A stretch of DNA of 17,473 bases from Phycisphaerales bacterium UBA1910. GTDB taxonomy: Bacteria; Planctomycetota; Phycisphaerae; Phycisphaerales; UBA1924. The notes under the pieces were generated by a model. That model was given only the letters and a program-made list of their open reading frames with translations, made no database searches and was not told the origin of the DNA. Made by a program: the position numbers and the translations under genes. This document shows, piece by piece, positions 5,685-13,397 of the stretch. The stretch's first letter is position 1, and each line of letters opens with the position of its first letter. Where the stretch lies: positions 11,304 to 28,776 of the forward strand of contig DDGE01000027.1 of the NCBI GenBank assembly GCA_002337545.1, read 5' to 3'.

Positions 5685-8186
5685 ATGAGTTTCATCGAGC
5701 CTAATCGTACTTTCAAGCTCAACCTTCTCGGGTTCAGCCTCCAGAACGGCGTGATGCCCGCCTTGGCGCTCTCGCTCCTTGCCGGAAATGCTACCGCACA
5801 GGACGCGGGTGGGTTCGGTCTACTCGCGGCACTCAAAAGCCAAGCCAAGGCCGCTCAGACCGAGAGCGATGATGAAATATACCCCGAAGATGTGCCGGTC
5901 TACGACGAGAGCTACGCTGAACCCATCGACTACACTGACCCCGTAGCAACCGAGGAAGGCATCGACAACCTGAACGGTGCCGTCGAAGTCTCGGACTATG
6001 ACCTTGTTGACCTGCATGTGAATAACGAGGACCTGGGCAACATCCTCCAGCTCCTCTCCATTCAGTCCTCGCGCAACATCATCAGCTCCAACAATGTGCA
6101 GGCGACCGTGACCGCTGACCTCTACGGCGTCACTTTCTACGAAGCCCTAGACTCGATCCTCCATGTGAACGGATTCGGCTACATCGAGAAGGGCAACTTC
6201 ATCTATGTCTACACCGCAGAAGAGTTGGCAGAGTTTGAGGCCCTCTCTCGTCAGCCGATGACACGGATCATCGACCTCGATTACCTGAACTCAACAGACG
6301 CCGCAGAGTTCGCGAAGATGCTGCTCTCTGAGAATGGTTCGATCACCGCGAACGCGGCAACCGAAGCATTCACAATCACAGATGGCGTACCCTCCGGGGC
6401 TGATACCTACGCGAGCAGTGCCACGATCGTCGTGCACGACTATGAAGAGAACATCGAAGAGATCCAATCGCTGATCAACGAGCTCGATACTAAGCCCGCT
6501 CAGATTCTTATCGAAGCGACGATCCTCCAGACCACCCTGAACGAAGCAAACGCATTCGGTGTGGACTTTGCTCTCATCCAGAACCTCGATTTCACTGACT
6601 TTGTTGGTACTGGCGGGCCGCTGAGTGTGGTCGACGGATTGATCACAGGTTCAGGTGAAACGGTCGACGGGACCGCAGTAGATGTCCCCGGCGGGAGCGA
6701 CGGCACAGCGTTGCAGTCCACCCCCGGCAACACATCAGGTGCGGCAACGCTGAAAGCCGGTTTCGTCAATGGGGATGTCGGCGTCTTCATGCGAGTTCTC
6801 GATGAGATTACCGATGTGACCGTCGTCTCAAATCCCAAGCTTCTTACCTTGAACCGACAGCCGGCACGCGTGCTCGTCGGGACCCGTGTGGGTTACCTCA
6901 ACTCGACGACCACCAATACCTCGACCACCCAAAGCGTTGAGTTCCTCGATGTCGGCACCCAGCTCGCGGTTCGCCCGTTTGTGTCCAAGAATGGCCTCAT
7001 CCGCCTCGAACTCCGCCCGCAGGTCTCGAACTTCGCACTCCGAACAGTGGCAGACGGTGCTGGCAACAATGTCACCATCCCTGATGAAGATACCACTGAG
7101 ATGAATACTAATGTCATGGTGCGTGACGGCCAGACCGTCGTGCTCGGTGGCCTGTTCACCGAAAACACCTCTTCGAGCCGTACCCAGGTTCCGGTGCTCG
7201 GTGATATCCCGCTCGTTGGGAATGCCTTCAAGGGCTTTGATGATTCGACTCGACGCACGGAAATCATCTTCCTGATCACGCCCTCGATCGTGAACGACAC
7301 GGTGCTGGCAGAAGTCGGTGAAATGAGCAATCAGTACATCGAGCACGCACGCTTCGGTGCACGCAAGGGGCTTCTCCCCTGGTCGCGTGAGCGTCGTGTT
7401 GGCCAGCTTCTCATCGATGCCCGTCAGTATGCAGACGATGGCAATATCGAAGAGGCGCTCGCGAAGGTCGATCGTGCCCTCAGCCTGAGCCCGCAGTCGG
7501 CAGATGCACGAGCACTCCGCTCAGAGCTTACAGGCAAGGTTCGCACCACCCCCTCGCGTTCGATCATCAATGGCATGCTCCACAATGAGCTGAACTACCC
7601 GGCCGGCTCCGGTGTCAGTGCTGAGGACAGCGACTTCGTAGATTCTTATCTGGAATCCGCCAGTAGTGAACCCGTTTCTGATGTCGGCGACTTCGAAGAT
7701 ATCGAGTTTGAATCGTTCGAACCCGGCATCCAAGAGGTCCCTGCGGAATCATTCGCTGAAGTCCCCACGGATCAGCTCTCAGCCGTCGATGCCGAATCGG
7801 ATCAAACAATCGACTCGCCCGAAACATTCGAAGAAGTCGAGTTTGAAGAGCCACAGACCTTTGCACAGGCTGAAGAGTTCAGTGAGATCCCGGCGGATAA
7901 CTTCGATGAGATGAAGTCTGTCGTTACCGGTGAGACAACCGAGGTCAGCCAGGAATCCTCGTTCGATTCGTTCGAGCAGGACTCTGACGCCGTCTTCGAG
8001 GAGTCTGTCGCTCAATCTCTCGCTGGATTCAGCGGGCAACTGATCATCCCGCTGCCTACAGGCGGCGCGCTGCGTCTGGATTGGCCAATGAGCTTCGATT
8101 ATGTCGTAGGCGAGGATTCCGATTCGGAAGCCGTGTTTACCGAAGTGCCAACCGAGGGTGACGATTTTGCGGATTTCACTGAGTAA
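5685..8186 (+). CDS. Secretin (GspD/PilQ type) with TPR-like segment and acidic tail
   Basis: Outer-membrane secretin of 833 residues from the ATG at 5685 (GAGG 9 bases upstream). The frame is open from 5517 without secretin features. A signal peptide ends near NATAQ (about residue 39). An acidic linker is followed by a secretin/TonB short N-terminal domain (about 107-177: LHVNNEDLGNILQLLS). A second ring domain covers about 190-270. The secretin barrel covers about 272-540, with VVSNPKLLTLNRQPARVLVG, VGTQLAVRPFV, VMVRDGQTVVLGGLF, VPVLGDIPLVGNAFKG and EIIFLITPSIV. Added after it are a TPR-like helix pair (about 570-615) and a Glu/Asp/Ser-rich tail (about 645-780) with repeated short motifs such as EVP and FEE. 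A hydrophobic beta-prone end follows (LIIPLPTGGALRLDW). It forms the outer-membrane channel for the neighbouring pseudopilins. GspD versus PilQ cannot be decided here. Confidence 0.9.
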   Translation: MSFIEPNRTFKLNLLGFSLQNGVMPALALSLLAGNATAQDAGGFGLLAALKSQAKAAQTESDDEIYPEDVPVYDESYAEPIDYTDPVATEEGIDNLNGAVEVSDYDLVDLHVNNEDLGNILQLLSIQSSRNIISSNNVQATVTADLYGVTFYEALDSILHVNGFGYIEKGNFIYVYTAEELAEFEALSRQPMTRIIDLDYLNSTDAAEFAKMLLSENGSITANAATEAFTITDGVPSGADTYASSATIVVHDYEENIEEIQSLINELDTKPAQILIEATILQTTLNEANAFGVDFALIQNLDFTDFVGTGGPLSVVDGLITGSGETVDGTAVDVPGGSDGTALQSTPGNTSGAATLKAGFVNGDVGVFMRVLDEITDVTVVSNPKLLTLNRQPARVLVGTRVGYLNSTTTNTSTTQSVEFLDVGTQLAVRPFVSKNGLIRLELRPQVSNFALRTVADGAGNNVTIPDEDTTEMNTNVMVRDGQTVVLGGLFTENTSSSRTQVPVLGDIPLVGNAFKGFDDSTRRTEIIFLITPSIVNDTVLAEVGEMSNQYIEHARFGARKGLLPWSRERRVGQLLIDARQYADDGNIEEALAKVDRALSLSPQSADARALRSELTGKVRTTPSRSIINGMLHNELNYPAGSGVSAEDSDFVDSYLESASSEPVSDVGDFEDIEFESFEPGIQEVPAESFAEVPTDQLSAVDAESDQTIDSPETFEEVEFEEPQTFAQAEEFSEIPADNFDEMKSVVTGETTEVSQESSFDSFEQDSDAVFEESVAQSLAGFSGQLIIPLPTGGALRLDWPMSFDYVVGEDSDSEAVFTEVPTEGDDFADFTE

Positions 8187-8246
8187 GCGGTCTGTTCCGG
8201 TCGATCTGACCCGCATCACGAACCACTGACTCAGGAGTCCCGTCAA

Positions 8247-9482
8247 ATGATGAACAAGCGAATACTTCCCGTAGTGATTTCCGCCGCGACCCTTCTTTCA
8301 CTCGCTGGTTGTTCCGGGCAGGGCAACTACACCCGCGAGGGCGTCTCGATGGCCAAGGAGCGGATGAGCTTCCTGAAGAGTGCCACGGAATGGGAACTCG
8401 CACGCCAGGCCTTTCTTGCGGGTGACCTCGAGAAAGCGCTCCGGAAGGTAGATACCTCGCTTGAAATCAATGACACGGTCGTCAAATCACATGTCCTCAA
8501 GGGGCGTATTCTGATCGAGATGGGCGATCTCGGAAACGCGCTGCATTCGCTGCAAACCGCGACAGCACTCAACCCCGAAGAGCCCGATGCGCATTACTAC
8601 CTGGGAATCGTTTTCGAACGGATCAACGAGCCCGACTCGGCGCGTGAGCACTTCGAGATGGCCTGTGATTTCGACGATTACAACCCGGTTTATGCTGTCG
8701 CCGCGGCTGAGATGATGCTCGACCTCGATCGAATCGAGGAAGCTAAGATGTACCTCAACTCGATCCCGATGTCTGAGAACAACGCGGGTATCCGTCAAAC
8801 ACTCGGTCACATCGCCTTGATCGAGCAGGACCCTGAGCTCGCGGTCGATTATTTCCTTCAGGCCCGCCTTCTCGCTCCTGACGACGAGGGGATCGCAGAA
8901 AACCTCATCCACGCACAGATCCAGGCTGGCGACTGGAGAGATGCAGAGAAGAGCATTTCTCACCTCCTCAAGAAGCCTGGCAATGAAACGCGAGAGGATC
9001 TGAAGGTACTGCACGCCAAGGCACTCATGAACACCGGTCGCGCGGTCGAAGCCCGCTCTATCTATCAGAGCATCGTCTCGCAGGACGAGGGGCGCAGTGA
9101 TGTTGAATCATGGATCGGTCTGGCGAACTCATCGATGATGATCGGCGATCTCCGCACGGTACGCAAAGCCGCGACACGAGTCGTATCGCTCGCTCCAGAA
9201 TCGCATGAGGGCTATATGCTCTACGCGATGTATCACCGTGAGAACGAGGATCATCGCAGCGCACTCAAGTCAATCCTGTCTGCGATTGATAAGAATCCGA
9301 GTGACCCGGTTCTCTATGCTCTCTGCGGGGTGATCCAGCGGGATCTCGGAATGCCGAACAAGGCGCTCATGAGCATCACGCATGCATCCGAGCTCGATCC
9401 GACGAACGCCCAGTACGCGAGAATGCGAACAGAGTTCACGAGAGGTGCAACCTTCGCATCATCTCCCTCCACGACAGAATAA
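8247..9482 (+). CDS. TPR-repeat lipoprotein
   Basis: Predicted outer-membrane lipoprotein of 411 residues. The start has AGGAG (8232-8236) ten bases upstream; a second ATG follows immediately. A type II signal peptide ends in the lipobox LSLAGC with lipidated C22. From about residue 45 to 390 the protein is built of tetratricopeptide repeats, for example AFLAGDLEKALRKVDTSLEIN, ALHSLQTATALNPEEPDAHY and ALMSITHASELDPTNAQYAR. TPR lipoproteins of the PilF/PilW pilotin class help target and multimerise secretins. The gene directly follows the secretin (60-base gap), which supports such a role, although PilF-type pilotins are shorter (about 250 residues). It is the last gene of the block; a terminator lies 50 bases downstream inside recJ. 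Confidence 0.85.
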   Translation: MMNKRILPVVISAATLLSLAGCSGQGNYTREGVSMAKERMSFLKSATEWELARQAFLAGDLEKALRKVDTSLEINDTVVKSHVLKGRILIEMGDLGNALHSLQTATALNPEEPDAHYYLGIVFERINEPDSAREHFEMACDFDDYNPVYAVAAAEMMLDLDRIEEAKMYLNSIPMSENNAGIRQTLGHIALIEQDPELAVDYFLQARLLAPDDEGIAENLIHAQIQAGDWRDAEKSISHLLKKPGNETREDLKVLHAKALMNTGRAVEARSIYQSIVSQDEGRSDVESWIGLANSSMMIGDLRTVRKAATRVVSLAPESHEGYMLYAMYHRENEDHRSALKSILSAIDKNPSDPVLYALCGVIQRDLGMPNKALMSITHASELDPTNAQYARMRTEFTRGATFASSPSTTE

Positions 9483-9489
9483 AGCTCTT

Positions 9490-11286
9490 TCAGCAGATTT
9501 TCAGATCGACGAGCACCGGCTCAACCGTACTTCTCCCGTTCCAGCGGGAGATTTTTGGTTCTACGACGAGCTCCACCGGTGCTCCGGGGGGAATTCGATC
9601 TCGCATCGATGCCCAGTTCCACCCGACAACCCTCATCGCTGCCCCGGGGTTGGCGCGGTCACTGATACGCAACGAGAGATGGTTTCCGTTTCGTCCAAAC
9701 GGGCTCGGATCAGAGATAAGCTTCGCGTTCCTGATCCGGATCCGTACAGTGGGATTTCCCGCGCCGAACGGTGCGAGCCGCTCAAGCGATTCGACGCAGG
9801 AAACGGAGAGATCTTCAACAGCAGCGCAAGTGTCATAGCGAACAGTGTTGACCAAATCTTGCTCAAGCAGCTTGCCATTGGTGTAGGCGATGAATGACTC
9901 AGCAAACGCGTCGAAGTTCTCGATCCGACACCGCATTCCCGCGGCCATGTCGTGCCCGCCGTATCCAACGAGATGTTCCGCGCATGCATCCAGCCCTGCG
10001 TGCAGATTGAATCCATCGATGCTTCTGCCTGAGCCCTTGCAGATGTCACCGTCGCGTTGCATGAGTACGACAGGGCGGGCATACCGCTCTACGAGACGCG
10101 AGCAGACTATCCCGACAACTCCCGGATGCCATTCCTCGTGAGCAAGGACGATCGCGCGTCGATCGTTTGCGGTCATCCCCAGAGACTCGGCCATTTCAAC
10201 GGCCTGGGCGAAGATCGCTTCGCCAATCGCTTTGCGTTGATCATTTATCCGTGAGAGATTTTCCGCCAGCTGATCAGCTTCCGCTCCTGCGGCGTCGGTC
10301 ATGAGATGGAGTGCATCTTGCGCATGACCCAGACGACCGATCGCATTCAGGCGAGGAGCCAGGCGGAATCCGACATCCTCAGTATCAATATTGTGTGAAT
10401 CGAGAGATGAAGCGCGGATAAGGGCTTGGAGTCCTTCGTTGCGCGCGTGTGGTATTTGGCGGAGGCCGTGCTTGACGATCACCCGGTTTTCATCGACGAG
10501 CGGCACCACATCTGCGATGGAACCAAGGGCGGCGAAGCCAAGCATGTCGACGAGAACCTCACGCAAGTGGGGGAGAACTCGTTCACTCTTAGAATGTACG
10601 ACACAGAGATTCCATGCGAGCTTGAACGCAACCCCGGCTCCGCAAAGTTCACCGAACGGATACTCCGAGTCCGGACGCCGCGGGTGCACCACAGCAAATG
10701 CCTCCGGTATGTCATCGAGAGAGGCTGGTGGGTTGTGGTGATCAGTGATGATGAGATCGATACCGAGCGAACGCGCGATCAGAGCGGGTTGGATCGCAGT
10801 GATCCCACAATCGACTGAGACGATCAGCGTGGCACCCTCGGCATGGAGTTTTCGGATAGCATCTTCGTTCAGCCCATACCCCTCCTCTACTCGATGCGGG
10901 ATGTAGGATCTGACGCGGGCTGCGGGGTCGATTGCGCGGATCGTGTGGATCAGTATTGCGGACGCGGTCACACCGTCCACATCGTAATCGCCAAAGATGA
11001 CAATGGATTCTCGCTCTTCGATCGCTCGGAGGATCCGATCAGTGCTGCGTTCTAGATCCGGGATCTGGGTTGGATCGTGCAAGGTCCGTAGCGAAGGCGT
11101 CAGGAATGCCTCCGCTTCACTCCCGAGGCCCCGGGCGGCGAGCACACGCTCAAAAAGATCCAGCGTGACGATCTCTTCGGCCCGCGGCTTCCATCGCATC
11201 TTCAAGCCTGAATCCGTGATCTCGCACTCAGATTTTTCGATCCGGACCGGGTTGGTTTCGCTCTGTTTCGCGTACAAACTGCTCAA
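9490..11286 (-). CDS. recJ: Single-stranded-DNA-specific exonuclease RecJ
   Basis: A 5'-to-3' single-strand DNA exonuclease of the DHH phosphoesterase superfamily, 598 residues, acting in recombination, mismatch and base-excision repair. Catalytic motifs are intact: GDYDVDG (99-105), SVDCG (157-161), TDHH (181-184), GSIADVVPL (255-263) and PRLNAIGRL (311-319). The DHHA1 domain carries WHPGVVGIVCSR (386-397) and GGHDMAAG (443-450), and an OB-like C-terminal domain follows. The start is TTG at 11284-11286, supported by GGAGGG 5-6 bases upstream; the ATG at residue 30 (MRWKPRAE) lacks that support. The length matches bacterial RecJ. The gene converges on the TPR lipoprotein with only 7 bases between stop codons and diverges from the adenosyltransferase by 62 bases. 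Confidence 0.96.
   Translation of the reverse strand: MSSLYAKQSETNPVRIEKSECEITDSGLKMRWKPRAEEIVTLDLFERVLAARGLGSEAEAFLTPSLRTLHDPTQIPDLERSTDRILRAIEERESIVIFGDYDVDGVTASAILIHTIRAIDPAARVRSYIPHRVEEGYGLNEDAIRKLHAEGATLIVSVDCGITAIQPALIARSLGIDLIITDHHNPPASLDDIPEAFAVVHPRRPDSEYPFGELCGAGVAFKLAWNLCVVHSKSERVLPHLREVLVDMLGFAALGSIADVVPLVDENRVIVKHGLRQIPHARNEGLQALIRASSLDSHNIDTEDVGFRLAPRLNAIGRLGHAQDALHLMTDAAGAEADQLAENLSRINDQRKAIGEAIFAQAVEMAESLGMTANDRRAIVLAHEEWHPGVVGIVCSRLVERYARPVVLMQRDGDICKGSGRSIDGFNLHAGLDACAEHLVGYGGHDMAAGMRCRIENFDAFAESFIAYTNGKLLEQDLVNTVRYDTCAAVEDLSVSCVESLERLAPFGAGNPTVRIRIRNAKLISDPSPFGRNGNHLSLRISDRANPGAAMRVVGWNWASMRDRIPPGAPVELVVEPKISRWNGRSTVEPVLVDLKIC
9532..9556 (+). terminator. Intrinsic terminator of the secretin block, inside recJ
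   Basis: TCTCCCG (9532-9538) pairs with CGGGAGA (9545-9551) around TTCCAG and is followed by five Ts (9552-9556). It reads on the plus strand, 50 bases after the stop of the TPR lipoprotein. It lies within the antisense of the recJ 3' coding region. Stem and U-tract are canonical, so plus-strand transcripts should end here, overlapping the recJ mRNA end by about 65 bases. Confidence 0.75.
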
Positions 11287-11348
11287 GTCACCCTCCGTGG
11301 CTGGTCTCTACAGTACACGCATCAACTAGCGGAATACACTGTGGTTCC

Positions 11349-11930
11349 ATGGTCAAACTCACGAAAATCTATACACGGTCGGGTGATGCGGGAGAGACCG
11401 GGCTAGGCGACGGGAAACGCGTTGCCAAGCACGATCCGCGCGTCGAGGCATATGGCACGGTAGACGAGGCGAATGCCGTGCTTGGCATGGTTGTCCACAC
11501 TGCGAGGTCAGATGGCTCCCCTGTGGCAGAAGTCCTCCAGTCGATCCAGCACGATCTATTCGACCTGGGAGCCGACTTGTGCACTCCGATCAAAGACGAG
11601 GAGAAAGAAGGGGCCGCATTGCGGATTCTGCCCGCCCGCGTCGAGATGCTCGAGAACCTGATCGATGAATATAATGCTCCACTGGAGACACTCAGGAGCT
11701 TCGTGCTTCCCGGCGGGTCCCGATTGGCTGCAGAACTCCATCTTGCTCGCACGGTCACCCGGCGGGCAGAGCGTGCTGTGACAATGCTTATCGCAGCTGA
11801 GCCGAGCACAACCTCGCCCGTGACAATGCAATACCTGAATCGGCTGTCTGATTTCCTCTTCGTTCTTGCCCGTGTAGCCAACGACAATGGGAACTCGGAT
11901 GTCCTGTGGGTTCCAGGCAAGAATCGTTGA
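11349..11930 (+). CDS. pduO: PduO-type ATP:cob(I)alamin adenosyltransferase
   Basis: Cytoplasmic enzyme of 193 residues that transfers the 5'-deoxyadenosyl group of ATP to cob(I)alamin, making coenzyme B12. The N-terminal ATP-binding signature is clear (TKIYTRSGDAGETGLGDGKR, residues 5-24, then RVEAYGTVDEANA, 31-43). The cobalamin/ATP-site helices LHLARTVTRRAERAV (from about 131) and LNRLSDFLFVLARVAN (from about 164) are also present. Length is typical of the trimeric PduO/MMAB family. No Shine-Dalgarno is visible before the ATG, and a TACACT -10-like box ends at 11340, so the mRNA may be leaderless. No other B12 or B12-dependent gene lies in the window. CobA-type enzymes are unrelated in sequence and excluded. 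Confidence 0.95.
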   Translation: MVKLTKIYTRSGDAGETGLGDGKRVAKHDPRVEAYGTVDEANAVLGMVVHTARSDGSPVAEVLQSIQHDLFDLGADLCTPIKDEEKEGAALRILPARVEMLENLIDEYNAPLETLRSFVLPGGSRLAAELHLARTVTRRAERAVTMLIAAEPSTTSPVTMQYLNRLSDFLFVLARVANDNGNSDVLWVPGKNR

Positions 11931-11999
11931 TCTGCTCATCCGGACGAGATTCACACAAGGGCGTATCTGCTCAGGTCAAAGTGTGCGTATGATGTTTGC

Positions 12000-13370
12000 G
12001 TGCACCAACAAATGAGACAACTGATTCGCTCGGTTCGTGACTTTGAATCCAACAGGCTCCTTGACAATATGTCGGAGTCGGAAGTTCGTCGGAGCACCGC
12101 GCAGTTCCTCGGCATCCTGGCGCTGCTTGGGATTGCGATGATACTCATTCAGTTCATGAGTCAGGGGGCTGTGGGGGCGTCACAACTCGTACTCAGTTTC
12201 ACATGGGCATTGTTCTATCTCGCTGCTGCGATCACCGTCTACTTTGTAGATCTCCACAAACTCTGGTGTGTTCGATTATCGCTCTTGATCATCATTGTCG
12301 AGGGCATCGTCGCATTGATTCGTTGGGGTATCGCGGGGCAAGACGGCCCAAGCGAAGGCGCCTTAGTTGGTGTGCTCGTTGGGCTAACGATGGGGGCTGC
12401 ATTGTTGCCATGGAGTCCACGCCAGACACTCATACTCAGTCTGATGTGGATCATTGGTGCAAGCCTGAGCATGCTGATCGCGGAACACCCAGAAGGGTAC
12501 TCGGTTCCCGCGGCGATCTTCTCCTATTTTGCGGTCACCATCCCAGGTGTGATGATCTCGTTCTTCCGTATGTCCCGTTTTCAGGATCAGTTCGAACTGC
12601 ACTTCATCCAAAGCAAGTATGACGAGGTCCGTGAGGATCTTCAGGCAGCCAAATCGATTCATGAGCGTGGATTCCCGAAACCCAAGTCGTCCGGCGAGAT
12701 CCGTTTTACCTATGTCTATCGGCCGATGAGTCAGATCGGCGGCGATTCAGTTTTCGCATCGATCCAGGACCCCGGTGAATCTGACTCCGCGGTCACACTC
12801 GTGCTCTTCGATGTGACCGGGCACGGCATCACAGCGGCACTGACTGCGAATCGCTTGCAAGGCGAACTCATGCGATTGACTGGTGAGGACCCGGGAATCG
12901 AACCTGGCGAGTTGCTCAACGCGATGGATCGTTATGTGTGTCTCACTCTGGCCGATAGTGCCGTGCTCGTCTCTGCGATCGCCATCCGCGTCGTTCCGGA
13001 GAAGGGCGTTATTCTCGTTGCGAACGCGGGGCATCCAGCGCCGGTTTTGCGCGATGCTCGTGGGCAGCTCACTCGGATCATGCCTTCCGGCGCTGTGCTC
13101 GGGGTTGGAGTCGAGCAAATCCTTCAAACTCGTGTGGAACAGTTCCCGTTCGAAGCGGGTGACTCTCTAATCGCATACACGGACGGTGTCAGCGAGGCAA
13201 GGGTTAGCGGGGACACGATGTACGGGATTGAGGGGGTTGAATCGGTGCTTTCACGCAACTGGGTGGAGCAATCCAAGCGGTGGCCGGTCCAGATCCTCGA
13301 AGATGTGGAAAATCAGCGTGCAGGAAACGCATCAGACGATATCTTGATATTGGAAATCTATAGAGCTTAA
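12000..13370 (+). CDS. Membrane-anchored SpoIIE/RsbU-type PP2C phosphatase (copy 1)
   Basis: Predicted integral-membrane serine/threonine phosphatase of 456 residues. Six hydrophobic segments occupy about 36-53, 63-83, 90-108, 120-138, 143-161 and 169-189. A helical linker (about 195-222) leads to a PPM/SpoIIE domain (about 232-455). Metal and active-site motifs are present: QIGGD (D249), FDVTGHG (D271, GHG 274-276), NAGHP (342-346), YTDGVSEA (393-400) and the C-terminal DD (446-447). Family members dephosphorylate STAS-domain anti-anti-sigma factors in partner-switching pathways; no such partner is in the window. The start is uncertain: GTG at 12000 or ATG at 12012. Neither has an SD, but TATGAT at 11988-11993 could be a -10 box for a leaderless message. 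The next gene is a paralog 27 bases downstream. Confidence 0.88.
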   Translation: MHQQMRQLIRSVRDFESNRLLDNMSESEVRRSTAQFLGILALLGIAMILIQFMSQGAVGASQLVLSFTWALFYLAAAITVYFVDLHKLWCVRLSLLIIIVEGIVALIRWGIAGQDGPSEGALVGVLVGLTMGAALLPWSPRQTLILSLMWIIGASLSMLIAEHPEGYSVPAAIFSYFAVTIPGVMISFFRMSRFQDQFELHFIQSKYDEVREDLQAAKSIHERGFPKPKSSGEIRFTYVYRPMSQIGGDSVFASIQDPGESDSAVTLVLFDVTGHGITAALTANRLQGELMRLTGEDPGIEPGELLNAMDRYVCLTLADSAVLVSAIAIRVVPEKGVILVANAGHPAPVLRDARGQLTRIMPSGAVLGVGVEQILQTRVEQFPFEAGDSLIAYTDGVSEARVSGDTMYGIEGVESVLSRNWVEQSKRWPVQILEDVENQRAGNASDDILILEIYRA

Positions 13371-13397
13371 AGGCCATTACCACAGCAGGGATCAATC

